A DNA stretch of 64,000 nt from Monocercomonoides exilis (lineage: Eukaryota > Preaxostyla > Oxymonadida > Polymastigidae). Below are positions 1 through 13,200 of the stretch, piece after piece; the stretch's first letter is position 1; each line of letters starts with the position of its first letter. Under the pieces are notes generated by a model. It made no database searches and was not told the DNA's origin. It saw only the letters and a list, made by a program, of their open reading frames with translations. The DNA is taken from NCBI GenBank assembly GCA_001643675.2, contig LSRY02000010.1:1368501-1432500 (forward strand), given 5' to 3'. The translations under genes and the position numbers were made by a program.

Positions 1-1319
1 CGATGAACTATTTGTAGTATTGCAATTACGAATAGCTCCATATTCGCAAAGTTCTTTTTTCATTTCGATGAGTAAATTATTGCAGAATTCTTCTTCTTTT
101 TTCTCTTTGGCTTGCTTCAAACATAATTCACTTGAAGATTCAACCCATGAATTCCACAATCCGCCTCCAATAAGAAACAAAACAATGACTACCCCAGTGC
201 ATATCAAAAGTGAAATACATAATGATACACAATATACACTGTCCATGCACGGCTGATTGAAACAACATCCGGAATCTTCTGCGGAGCCTTGACGGTCATT
301 CTTTCTCCCCTTTTCTTTTCTCATTTCTATCTCACGTCTCTTTCGCGAGCGTTCATATTCTCTGGTGCGATGGCTCCTTCTGTGCTTCACTTTCCTTTTT
401 TCTGAATTCTCTTTTTCTTCTGTATTTTCTGAGAAGCAACAGCTCGCAATAAGTCCAATTAGTCCAAACAGAATAATGATTGAACCAAATAGAATTCCAA
501 TTAGAAAAAATTCTGATGGGATAAATAACAACTTATTCATTCCACCAATAATGTACGCATCCACAAAAATTCCAGCAATAACTAAAATTAATGCGCCTAT
601 TGAGTTTAATGTCTAAAAAACAAAATTTGTAAAAGAAACTATTCATTGATTCAAAAAAAAGGATACAAACAATAACAAAATTTTTCCAGCCCATTAAATT
701 TCCGGATAGGATGAAGCCAATAGAATATATAACTCCGACCAAAAATATAAAAACTCCAATAATAGTTGCGTTAGAAATAAATAACATCAATGTTTCTCCA
801 ATAGCCTGTGCATATTTTGGTAATGAATCAATCACATTTAAAAATTGTGCCCAATATCTCCCGATGAAAGTGTAAATAAAGTCTGGGGAAATGAAGCAAA
901 CAGCTCCAATTATTATTAGCATAACTGTTCCAAGAAAACTAGAAAAGAAAAAAAGTCGAAGGCAAATGAGGCGATCATGTCTTTCTGTTTCATAATATCT
1001 ATGAGAAGATATTTATGGATAAGATTTACCACAAAGTTTAATTTTTAGAAAATATTTTGTTTTCAAACCCTGAGCCAAAGAGACCGAGAAATGAAAAACT
1101 CAATAAAAATAACCCAATAATGAGAACTGCTATCAACATCGAAGTCATTGAATGAACTCCAAGAAGATAGACAAAGGCAATACAAGAAAGTGCCATGCCA
1201 ACAAGAATGTAAAATATGTCGAATATCTTGTGACATGCAGCAAGGCACGGCGATGGATGATTATCCTCTAAATGATATATATAATTATTGGAACATAAAT
1301 TTAGAAAAGAAACCTGCAC
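1..1319 (-). CDS. tetraspanin-like multi-span membrane protein, partial (runs off left edge)
   Basis: Three exons can be joined: 1069 rightward to at least 1319, then 671-998, then 1-612. The introns are 999-1068 (donor GTTTGA, acceptor ATAG) and 613-670 (58 nt, donor GTTTGT, acceptor TTTTTAG), and both keep the frame. The product has at least seven hydrophobic segments: an N-terminal pair, a third helix beginning LICLRLFFFSSFLG, a fourth after a soluble stretch, then a second set with SIGALILVIAGIFV, a helix ending in GLIGLIASCC, and CVSLCISLLICTGVVIV. A basic Arg/Lys/Glu-rich linker lies between helices six and seven. This looks like two four-helix tetraspanin-type modules in tandem. The classical CCG motif of the large loop is not visible, so the family call is tentative. 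The true start codon is unresolved: the frame is open upstream to about 1356 without an ATG, so a further 5' exon is likely. The C-terminus is outside the window. Confidence 0.6.
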
Positions 1320-1545
1320 ATAATCCCATCTATCGTGTTTGCTCTTTTTTTCTTTAGAAAATGAAAATTAATTTATGGTTAAACTCAAAAAAAAAAAAAA
1401 GTTAACCCTCGAATAAAAACTTCTAAAAAATGTATAAAAGCATATACAAAATTGTATAACTTTATAACAGCAAAAATAGATCTCCACTAAATATATCAAA
1501 AGTTAAAAATAAAAAAAAGTCAATTTAAAAATATAATCTGTTCAC

Positions 1546-4500
1546 TTAAGTTTTACTTAAAATCACGTATGATGAATAATCAAAATATGAAGAATTGTTA
1601 AACAGGTTACTAGAAGAATCTCGATCAATCTCAGTGCTTTGTTGCTGAAAAGGTCTTGTATGATGCCTCCTTGGCTTTTTCCCCCTTTCGTCTTGAATTT
1701 TGAAGATAAGAATAATTATCAATGCAACAGATAAAGAAACAACTCCAACTGAGCCGACTGCAATAAGCGCAATCATTCCAATGTCCAAGCGACTTCCAGG
1801 CTTGTCTGGCCCATCTGTTTTATTTCCAGCTATTATGTGTATTTCTGTTGCATCAGGATTCCATGTATGCCCGCCATCAGTTGTTATAAAAATAAACAAC
1901 CTTGGCGGAGGAGCAGAAGACAAAGGATGGAGATCCAAAGAAGGTGTCTCAAGAATGAAATGATCAGCAGAATTTGGATCTTTTCTGTGTGTCATAGAAA
2001 CAGTAAGGTTGCTAACAGGAGGCGCGGAAAGAATAGAAGACGAAGCTTCCTTAAACAAAGAAGGAAATGAAGAAGAACCTCTGAAAGAATTTGATTGAGA
2101 AGAATGTATACGCTTTGAACGAGAGAAAGATGATTGGTGAATTGAAGGTGAATAAGGGAATGAAGGTGAAGTGCTGTTTGTGTTTGACAAAGCAATCACA
2201 GGTTGAGCAGGACGTGAATTTGATAGAGATACATACATATATGGCGCAAACGGAAAGAGGTTATCTCCAGCGAAAGCGAGAGGAGGAAGATGTGGATATT
2301 TCCTTGTTGAGAATTGTGTTTCATTGGAGCGAATTTGTGTTGGCATTTTAATATGGCAACGAAAAGCTCCTGGCTCAAGTTTTGCGTTCTCAGAGCACAA
2401 ATTATCGCAGAGCATCATAAGTGAAGCAGTGAATGAAGACTTCACCAAAACTTTTGACCGATGGCATACCACATCAAGTGAAGTGCTGATTCCATCAACA
2501 GATTCTGTATTTGAATCCCAAATGAACTCCTCAGCAATAACGTCGACGCCACCATCAACGAAAATTGCAGCACCACGGGAACCATTCATAGTTACATTGC
2601 TCAAACTTAAATAGAATGTTTCTGGTTTTGGCTCATTATCGACGGATTTTTGTTTTTCAGAGGAAGAGAAAGAAATTGACTCGTTTGATTGATTCTTCAT
2701 AGAGACAGAAACCGATCCACCACAAGCTGAATCAATCCAATGAGAAAAATCTGATGTAGAATTATTTTTTGCAGCTGAAATATGACTATTGTGAGTCGAA
2801 AGCGGACTCATGAATTTTCCATTGCCATTCAATGAAATTTGATTTTGAGCATGACAGGCGTTGTTGAGGAAGACAGATATGTTGATGTTGTGTAAAAATT
2901 TGTAGGTTGAAGCGTCTGAGCGTGATGCCAGAAAATCATCAAATGCATCTCTAAAAACTAATTCATTATTGCTCTTTAGATATACGTATGAAATAGCTCC
3001 TCCATGCGCATATGCAAAGTTGTTTCGGAAAGTACAATTTTCAATTTTTACATTAATTGATTGCCAATCTAGTTTATCGATTATTTCGGTCTCAAGATAG
3101 ATAGCTCCACCTTCTTGAGAAATGCAATCTGAAAAAGTGCATTTTTCAAAAGAAACGACTTTTGTACTCAAATTATCTGAGTTAAGATTTGACAAAAATG
3201 CGAATGCTCCTCCATATTTTTGCGCTGAACATGACGAAAATGAACAGTCAGAGAAACTTGAGCTCTCAATCGATGCTCCACCGCACAAAACCCCGCCTGA
3301 TTCTGCCTTAACATCATCGACAATAACATTACTCATTTCAAGTTTATCTGTATTTCTGATGTTTATCACACCGCAATTTTGTGAAGTTAAATGAGCCTTG
3401 AAACTTGTCGATGTCGTTTTGATCATTCCAAAAGTTGCCTGCTGAGCTCCATCGATATAAATAAAACTTCCTGTTTGCTCAGGCTCAACATCATCTGAGG
3501 ACAAACGCCCAGAAAATGAGCATCCGCAGACTGTGAGCGTAGATTTATGCTGTTCAGGCTCATTTTTTTGAGTCGAATCGAATTCATCAGAAGCTTCTCT
3601 TGTGTTAATGTGATTTGATGAATCTTCAGAATGAACGAAAATGCATCCTCCCATTTTCCCATGAACTGCCGAAAAAGTGATAGAATGAAGAGAAATATAT
3701 CCCAAGTTTTCTGTATGAATTCCTCCACATGGTGTATTAGAGGAATGCTTTTTAAATACAGTTGGTTCAACAACATCATTAACGTCTTTCGAGTGTATCG
3801 AAAGTCCCATAATTGAATCAACAAAAACAAATTCTCCAACCATCCTTGAATTTGGTTCTCTCATATTTTGAGCAGAATTTTTCCTTATCTGTAAATTGGA
3901 TAAGTCACATTCATTGAATTCATTCTCTTCATTTTCAAGATTTCCAACAAACGACCCTCCACTGATTTCCACCTTCTCTTTTTTATCAGCTCCATTTCCT
4001 CGAACTGCAATTGCGCATCCAACGTCTGCTTCACAGTGAGAGAATGTGTTTGAAATGCAGTCCAAAGAACGCGCAGCCCAAATTCCTCCTCCTTCACTCT
4101 TTGTATTTGTTTCTTTTCCTGTTGTATATATTCCAACTTTTTCATAAACAGTTGATGTTAGTCTTGATTTTTCATTTGGCATGCAAATGCACCTTTCAAA
4201 ATTCATCGTTTTTATTCGACTGCTCAAACTGTGCGTCTCGTCCGAACTTTTTGAAATAAAAACTCCACCTCCGCATCCACCGTTTTCAGTTCCGCAATTG
4301 GTAACAGAACAATCAGTCACACTTCCTTGTTCAATTATAACTGTAGTCACATTTGGACCAATCCAAATTGCTGCTCCTTCTGATGCAGAAAGAGATGAAA
4401 ACTTTGTGCAACTAATGCTGACATAGCTGACATCATTGACACACACGCCAGCACCATTAGTCAGAGTTGCACAATTACTTATTTGACAATATTTGTCCAA

Positions 4501-7500
4501 TTCATTGAATCCAGTTATTTGCAACTTTTTCAAATTTGAAAAATAGAGAAGAGGACCGTCATCAGTAGATTCAGAGCATTGATTAACTGAATTAGTTAAA
4601 GACGATGGGATAGTTGTTCCAGAAAAAGAGGATGAAATAATCTCACAATCATAGCTGAGATCATCATTTTTCTCACTAGCGATCCACACTGCAGCGCCTC
4701 TCTTTGCAACCGAACTCAAAATTTGACAATTTGATATCGTTATTGATCTCTTGCACCAAACTCCTCCTCCTTCACCTTTTATTGCTTTGCAATTTTTAAT
4801 GGATATTTTTTCACAAGCAACACGATCGCACACTTCGCTTGATTTTTCAATGAAAATAGCTCCTCCTCTTGAAGTGTTATCATCCAGTTGATCAATAAGA
4901 GAATTTTTTAATGTTTCGTTTTGATCAGAATGTTTATATAGTTCTTTACTTTCATTTACCGATGTGGGAGATGAAACGGAGCAAGAATCAATTGTTAATG
5001 ATGATAATTTAACATTTGTAACGAAAGATCCAATATATATTCCAGCTCCATTTATTCCCATGATTCCAGTGATAGTTGAGGAAATTACTTCCACCTCATT
5101 GACTTGATCAAAGCTCAGTGCCCCTCCGTATTTCATTTCACATCTGTGTTTCTTAAACTCGCTTTTCTCATTAATTGTGACTTTTTCCATTTGAGTGATT
5201 TGAATAAGAGGCCCAAAACGAACATTATCTTTTGTTGCTGTTGTGCCATCAAAATAAGATTGGCTAATTAGCACAGACTTTCCGTTCTTTGTTAAACCTC
5301 TATCGACATTTGCTTTCCCATTTTCAGAACTTCCAATGAACAAGCAACTTGCCTTCAATCCTCCAAGTGATGAAAATTTTGAATTGATGATTTTTACTTC
5401 ATTTACATCTTCGCATTGTAATCCTGCTGCTACACCAGAAGAAAAATGCGAAATAAAGCTTGTTGACTTTCCGGCAGATGCACTAAGTGACGTTGCGCTA
5501 TTTATTTCTAATTTCGAAGCCCCTCTAACAATAACAAGAGAAGTTGGAGACAGATCATCTTTAATGCATTCATTTTCCTTTAATTGGTTTATTAGCAGCC
5601 TATTTCCAGAGAAACTGCAACCAAGAAGCGCAACAGACAGATCTTGTTCAGCATCGAGAGGACAAATATAAGCAGAAAGAGCTTCATCTGCTTTCCCTCC
5701 ATCGAAGCTGCATTCCGTAAGTGTTGCATATCTCCATAAAAGAAGACCTCCTCCAGCTCCACTTTGCGCATTGCATCTAGTGAAATTCACATTCTTTATG
5801 TTAAGCTGTGCATTTTTTGCAAGTACTGCAGATTCAACGTTCATAATAGCAATTCCTCCTCCTCCTCTTTTATCATGATTTCCAAAAGAAGATTCAGAGG
5901 GGAATTGGCTACATGGATTTGCTTGCAGCCTTTCATCTTGCTTCATTTCTGAAAAAGCTGCAATTGAACATTCAGTTAGTTTCGAATTTGAGATGGTAAT
6001 ATCAACAGCCTTTTGCCCAACATATATTCCTCCTCCCTGATTAGCAGAAAGTGAAGAAAACGTACATTTATCAATATTTAATGTTCGAGGCCCGTCAACA
6101 TACAATCCTCCGCCATCTATGATTGTTATATGCTGCATAAAAGAGCATTCATTCGAAATTTTCAAGTTTGATCCAGAACAGATTTTTACTAAAGACCCAC
6201 AAGAAGTATCTAACAATGACAATGGAACATTGGCAACATTGCCTTTAAACGAGCAAGCTCTCATCTTTATTTCTTCTGTCAAAATTGCAAGTTGTCCATC
6301 ATCTTCAACAAACAAGCAGCATCCCTTTTCGCCACGAAGATGTTCGAATACTGTGGAAGACAGAGAAACAGACTTCACATTTTCAATCCACAAACCTCCA
6401 CAAGGAGATAATGAAAAATGATTCCGAAAAGAAGATGCAACACGAGCAGGTTCATCAGTTGAAATGTTATGAAAATCTTTCAAAGCTAATTCAAATTCTT
6501 TCGGTCCCATGGGACAGTTTGAAATGGTTGCTTGCGAAAATTCTTTTACAATCAGATTATTTAATCCAGAAACAAATACTAAAGACGAACTCATTTGTGT
6601 TTCTTTCCCATCTCCTTCGAAAGTACATCCAAAGATCTTCACATCTATTTTTTTGGTTGCAACAGTATTAATGACGCTCATGGCACATCCTCGCTGAGCT
6701 ACTCCTCCGGAAAATGTGCAGCATTCTAATAGAACTATTCCATTTGCCCATAAACACCCTCCATTTCCATTCAAAGAACGACATTGCACAAATCTGCATT
6801 TTCTTAAAGTTAAGAAGTTATCTGCATCATCATTCAAAATAGGTGATTTTTCTTCAGTTTCAATTGAATCGAAAGAAGATAGAAAGCAAATTCCTCCTCC
6901 GTTTCCTGTGGATGCTGAACATTCGATGAATGAAGAATCTTCTATCAAAATTGACTTGCGCTTATCGTTTATGCTCATAGCACCACCGTTATTTCCAACA
7001 ACATTTTCCATCTTTATTCCATTTATTTGGATGCTTTCAACTCCTTCAAGAAGTAAACCACCACTCGTTTTTGTTCCATAAGTATCTCTAAATTCTGTCT
7101 TTTTCGCAGAAGTGTCGCTATTTTTGATCACGAGACATTTAGCACTAGAAATATCAACGAGTGATCCGAGAACTTGATCATCAGAAATTTTCTTTTTGAT
7201 TTCACAAAGAAATTCTGGAAAATCTTCTATAGAAGTTGAAATCTGCTTTACACTTTTCAATCCAACAAATGAGCATCCTTCAATATGCATTACAGAACCA
7301 TCTTGCTCCGTAAATTCTGCGCACAAATGGGCTCCTTTTGGAGCTTTTCCCCTGAGGAATTCACATTCAACAAAACTTATTGATCGTTGAATGAAACAAC
7401 ATCCGCCCTTTTGCAAAGACGTGCAATCTTGAAATTTTGAATTTCTCAAACAAATTTTAACTTCATTTTCGTTTATCTTTATCGATTCCAAATATATCGC

Positions 7501-10044
7501 GCCTCCTAATTCTTCTGCTTTACAAGATGAAAAACTTGCAGATATCAATTCACACTGATTCACTGTTGATGAAACATATATTGCGCCTCCTTTTTGAGCA
7601 GAACAATCAAAAAAGTTTATTCCATTGAATGCAACAGAAGTGACGCAACCAAGATATATACATCCACCAAAAGCCGAATTCGATGCAATATTACTGAATG
7701 AGCACACTTTGTTATCAATATCTTCATTGGAAGGTATTGGCTTTGTGAAGCTAAATATGCATGATGAACATTCCTTAATAAAAACCATTGCAGTATTGCT
7801 TTCTTGATTTTCTTTTTTCAAAGAGAAGGTTTTTGAAGATGAGAAAGCATTTTCGCCTCCTTTAAATGCACAATTATGTATATTTAATTTTGAATATTCC
7901 TCATTTGTATGAAGATGGACATCAACATAAAGAGCATCTCCATTCATTCCGCTCTGAACATTACATGAAGTAAAATCACAATTATGAATAGTCGAAGAGC
8001 GAAAAATTGCTGCAGCTCCACCAGACGATGATGAAAAACACTTCTCAAAGCTGGAGGACTCGATTGAAACAGTCGACAGCATTTCGTTTGCGGTTGCGAT
8101 AATTGTTAATCCTCCACCGAAAGACTGGCTGTTACTAATTCGAAAGGCTGAAATACCTTCTTTATTGCTTTGTAAATTGTTCGTCGCTGCATACGCTTTG
8201 CACTCCTGAAATACTACATTGCTGATTGTTGCATCAGTAACATCAGAAGGAATAACAAGGGCACTTCCTTCATACGTAATCAACGATTTAAAAAGAACAT
8301 GGTCAATCGAAACTTTTTTGATATGTGAAAGATAAATGCTACTAGAGGCTAAAATGCTTTCAGAAGAGGTGTTCCTTTTACAAGAATGAGAGTTAAACGA
8401 CGAATTGACTTCCACTAAATCAATGCCAGTAAATGAAGCAACTGTCAAAGATTCCAATCCAATAAACGAGGAAAGAGGTCGCTCATTCTCACCATTTGAA
8501 TATGTACTCTTTTTTGAATTTTCATTTACAGAATTATTGTTTAAGCTATTCAAAAGACCTTTAAATGATGTTCCCAGAATGTTGCACTGAACACCTTTGC
8601 TATCACCGTCATTTTGTATGTGAATGCAAAGTCCACATTCCGATGGTTCCAATAAAGATGGCGAACACAGAACTCCAGAAGAATTCAGTGCTTTTTTGTC
8701 TTCATTCACGAGAGAAGTTTTTGTTAACTTACACAGTGAAAATTCGCAATGCTGAATGAGGATGTCTTTAGTGTTGTCACTGTGAGACATTTCGCAATGA
8801 TAGGACTGTGTAGATTCTTTTTCAAATATTGCCATCAATCCAATCTTTGGTTGTGTATCATCTTGAGGCTGATGAACATAAATTCGGCTATTTATGAAAT
8901 AAATTCGAGATGGATTAATCAAATAAAACATTGAATTTAATTCCTCTGCTGACTCTTTGCACAGGTTTTTGGCCGAAATATCTTCATTTTTTCTGTGTTC
9001 AATGCAATTAGCGGACTGATTTGAGAAACTGAAAGAATTATAGTCAGATAAGCCATTGCCATTCGAAAGCATGCTATAATGAGATAAAATATTTGACGGT
9101 TCATTTATTATGCAATTTTCAATCTGAATTATGCTTTGTGACTCGCTCATTAAAATGCATCCAACCATTTTAGTAATTGTGCACGAAGTGATGAAGCATG
9201 AAGAATCTCCGGTATGAATAAAAGCATCTTCACAATCAGAAAAAAGAAGTGAATCCGAAAAGCTTACGGAGCTTTGAGACGCTACGCAAATTAAACCTGA
9301 ATTAACATTATGTTTATTCTCAAATCCAGTAGTCAGTCGATCCAATTTTGAGTTTTGTATCAAATTAATAATATAAAAAGAAGATGCTGTAAAATTCTCA
9401 TTATCTGTCGAAGCACTTAAAAATTTTAGTTCAGGAATTAATGAAAGTTCCGATATTGACGAGTCAGAAGACAAAAATGGATATGATCCATCTTAATTAA
9501 AATTACAAAATCAAACCGAAAAAAATAATTCAACAAACCTTTTGGTGTAAAGTTTTTAATCGCTACGTTTCGCAAGAACACTTCTGTGCAACCTGTAACC
9601 TTCAATATTCCTGCTGCAATATTATCAAATAAAATATCTTTAATCCAAAGCCTAAAAATAGAACATTCATCAAGTTATAAATTCCGAAAAATGAAAATCG
9701 ATTACAAACGTTGACACTGAATGAAAACTGAAAAGATTATCTTTATTCTCAGAATTTGAAGAAATAGTAGATTGATCATTTTCTGGCTTAAAAGTAATTT
9801 TATTCTTATCAGTTAATATAGGTAACGAATTTTGAACAATATGTTGCTCGGTGCTACAAAGATTGATTGTTGTATCATTTTCCAAATTAGGTACAACAAA
9901 AGAAAGAGATCTACAAGGATGCTCGGGATTATCAAGCATGCAATTATCATCGTCATCGCCTTCAGATGGAACAATAGAAATTATTTTTGTAGCCTCAATC
10001 TTATTCCATATTGCCAAGCAACAGAGTAAGAAGAAGGGAATCAT
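1546..10044 (-). CDS. giant Pmp-like beta-helix type I surface protein, 3 exons, 2797 aa
   Basis: The exons are 9710-10044, 9539-9651 and 1546-9491. The introns are 9652-9709 (58 nt) and 9492-9538 (47 nt), both with GTTTGT donors, and the joined frame is exactly divisible by three. The protein starts with a signal peptide (MIPFFLLCCLAIW) followed by an acidic stretch and a Cys-containing motif (HPCRSLSFVV) typical of the start of right-handed beta-helix domains. The body repeats GG(A/G)IY(V/L), SxFxxC and similar short motifs for over 2000 residues, as in chlamydial polymorphic outer membrane protein repeats and the Pmp-like families of anaerobic protists. Near the C-terminus there is one transmembrane helix (MIALIAVGSVGVVSLSVALI), then a basic stop-transfer and a short cytoplasmic tail with several Tyr residues. 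It is probably a cell-surface adhesin or coat protein with its repeats outside. The ligand is unknown. The start is the only ATG that opens the signal peptide. Confidence 0.85.
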
Positions 10045-10208
10045 TGAAATGTGATCAAAATTTCCATAAAGGAATTAAAAATATATCATAAAATAGGATT
10101 TTTGCAAAAATAATAAAACAAAGACAGTACATACATAAAAATAATCACATGAATGATATGCTTTCATGAAATGAAATTTTATGACTATAATAATTTCTTA
10201 TCATTATC

Positions 10209-13200
10209 TCAAGAAGAAATCTTCATTCCAGATGCAATTTGTGCTTTTCGAAGTTGCTCTTCCAGTTTTTGGCGTTCCATCATCTCTTCTCGTTCTCTTT
10301 TAACTCTTTCTTTTTTGGCCTTCTTCATTTGCCTCCGAAATTCTTCGTCTTCAGCTTCCCACTTTCTTTTTCTCCTTTCTATCAATTCATCATCCTCATT
10401 TTCTCCCTCAACTTTTGCCTTTTCCTGTTCTGTCTGTTCAGCTAATCTCTTTCTCTTTCTCTCTTTCTTCTCGTTTTTCTGGTTTTCTTTCATCTGTCTT
10501 GTTTGCTTCTCTCTCTCAGTCAGCTCAGCCAGCGCTGCCTCTATTCTGCGTATTTCCATCGCTGCCTGCTCTTTCTGCTCTTCTGAAATGGATGTCAATT
10601 CATCCTGCGTTTTTGCCATTGAATCTTTTGTTTCATCAGTCATTTGTTCATTTTGTGTTAATTCTTTCCTCTCTTTGTCATTCTCTTTTTGTTCATTCAT
10701 CTCTTTTGCTTTCTTCATTCTCTCTATCTTTTCTCTTAATGCTTCTTCTTCTTCTCTTTTCTTCCTCTTCTCTTCTTCTTCTGCTGGATTGGATGACACT
10801 TGATGAACTAATTCACTGCTCAAAGGCAAAAATGTGTTGTCTTTTGCGGAATTTGTTTTTTTGTCTTTGACACTTTCAACTTTCGTTTTTTCACTTGTCT
10901 TTTCTATTTTTTGGACTTTTTGTGTTTCTTTTTCTTTTTCTTTTTGTTCTTCTTCATTTCTTAAATCGTTCTTCATTTTTCCGTTTTTCTCATTCTTTGC
11001 TGCTTTTCCCTTCACTTGTATATTCTGTCTTTCATTATTTCTTGTTTTTGAATTGTCTTTGACTCCCTCCTTTTTCGTTATTTCTTTTCCTTTTTCTTCT
11101 TTTCGCTTTTCATTTGTATCTTTCTTTGGAGCGTGTTCAACATTATCTTTAATCTCTTCCGATTGTTTGCTTTCTTCCTTTTCATGCTCTTGATTCTCTT
11201 TCTCTTTCTCTTTCTCCTCCTTTTCCTTTTCCATCTCTTTTTCTTTTTCTTTTTCCTTTTCCAATTCTTTCTCTCTTTTCCTCTGCATCAGCAATTCCTT
11301 CAATTTCTGTGTCTTTTCCTTTCTCACCCTCATCCTCTCTTCTTCTGTCATCGAAGAAGTCGGAGAAACAGGAAACGGAGAAACTGGAGGAGCATTCATC
11401 GGAGAATGAGGAAGAGGAGAAAGAGACAATGAAGATGTGGTTGTTTGTGTTGGCGATACAACACTTCCATTTGCTCCTTCGCTGTTGTTTTGTTCTCTTT
11501 CTTTTCTTTCTCTCTCTTTCATCAGTTGAATCAGCCTCAGCTTCATCAGCGCCATCTTTTCGCTTTTCTCTCTCTTCTTCCTCGCTTCCATCTCTTCTTC
11601 TGTCTCTTCTTCTTTTCTCTCTTCTTCTGCTTTGTTTTCATCAACTTTAACATTCGATGGAGTTGTTGGAATTTTCTTTTTCTCTTCTTTCTCTTTCTCT
11701 TCTTCTTCTTCTTCTTCTTCCTTTTTCTTTATCTGTTTTGTGTCTGTTTGTGAAGTGTTGATGACTTTTGACTTTTCAGCTGGCTTTTGTTCATTCTGTT
11801 TCTTTTCTTCTTCTTTCTCTTTTGTTTCTTTTCGTTTTATTGCCTCTTTTGTGTTTTGTGCTTTTTCTTTCTTTTCATTTTCGCTTCTTTCTTTTTTATT
11901 CCTTTCTTTTTCTTTTCTTTCTTTTTCTTCTTTTTCAATCTGTTCTCTTTTTCTTTTCTCTTCCGCTTTTCTTTTCTCCTCTTCTGCTTTTCTTTTTGTC
12001 TCTCTTTCTCTTCTTATTTTCTCCTCGTTTTTCTTCTTCTTTTCTTCCTCTTCCTCTTCCTCTTTCTTCCTTTTTCTTTCTTCTTCTTCCCTCTTCCTTT
12101 GCTCTTCCTCTTCTTTCTTTTTCTTCTCTTCTCTTTCTCTTTTCTTTCTCTCTTTCTCTTCTTCCTTCAATCGTTTTTTCTCCGCCTCTTCTTCTTCTTT
12201 TCTTTTTCTTTCCAATTCTTCCTTTTTGGTTTCTTCTTCTTCGATACGTCTTCTTCTTTCTTCTTCTTCCCTTTTTCTCTTTTCTTCTTCTCTAATTCTT
12301 TTCTCTTCTTCTTCTTTCGCTTTAACTTTTGTTTCTTCTTTTGCTTTTTCTTTAGCTTTTGCTTCTTCTTCCTCTTCCTCATATTCTCTCTGGTTTTCTT
12401 CATTCATTTCGTTCTCATTTATTTCACTTTCCTTTTCTTCTTCTCTTTCTTTCTTTTTCTCATTCACTTCTTCAACAACCACTTCATCTTTAATATTCTC
12501 CATCTTATCATAAAAATAATTCATTTTTTCATCTTCTTCCTTTTTGTCTTCTTTCCTTTTTTCTTCCTTATCCTTTTCTTCTCTTTCTTCAACATTTTGT
12601 GCTTCTGTTTCAGAATGTTCTGGAATTGTTTCTATTTCTCTTTCAATCACTTTTTCTCCTTCGTTTTCTTCCTCTGTTTCTTTTTCCTTCTTATTTTTCA
12701 TCTTTCTTTCTTTCTTTTCTGCCATTTCTTTGTTTGATGATTCAACATTTGTTTTTGCCTTCGCTTTTTCTTTCTTTGCCTTTCTCTTCTTCTTCAACTC
12801 ACTTTCTCTTTCGAGTTCTGTAAAAGCCATCGAATAATCTGAACTTTCATCCATTTCATTCTGTTCTTGCAATCCTCCCTTTTCATCTTTTGCTCCTTGT
12901 CCGTCTTTTTCCTGTGCTTCTTCCATTTCCTTTTCTATCTTCATTTTCTCTCTTTCTGTTCGGTTCAGATCAAATCCATTTTCAATCACAAATCTTTTTA
13001 TTTCTGCTTCTTCTACTCTTTTCCGTTCGTTCTTTTCGACCCTCCTCCTCACCACTCTCAATCTGTGCTCTCTTTCTCTTTCCTTCTTCCGCCTTTCTTC
13101 CTCCATCTTCCTCTTCTCTTCTCTTCCTCTTTCTTCTCTTTCCTTCATCCGCTCCATCTCTATCAGTTTTCTGTTCTCTTCTTCTTCCAACAGCTTCTTC

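Noticed and set aside
20-616. Plus-strand small open readings at the left edge
   Set aside because: They overlap membrane helices of the minus-strand tetraspanin-like gene, whose splice joins are in phase.
11632-12737. Long plus-strand open readings rich in Phe, Ser and Leu
   Set aside because: They are antisense shadows of the Glu/Lys/Arg-rich gene; GAA/AAG codons read backwards give TTC/CTT. The same applies to 18114-21881, 50165-54467 and similar stretches.
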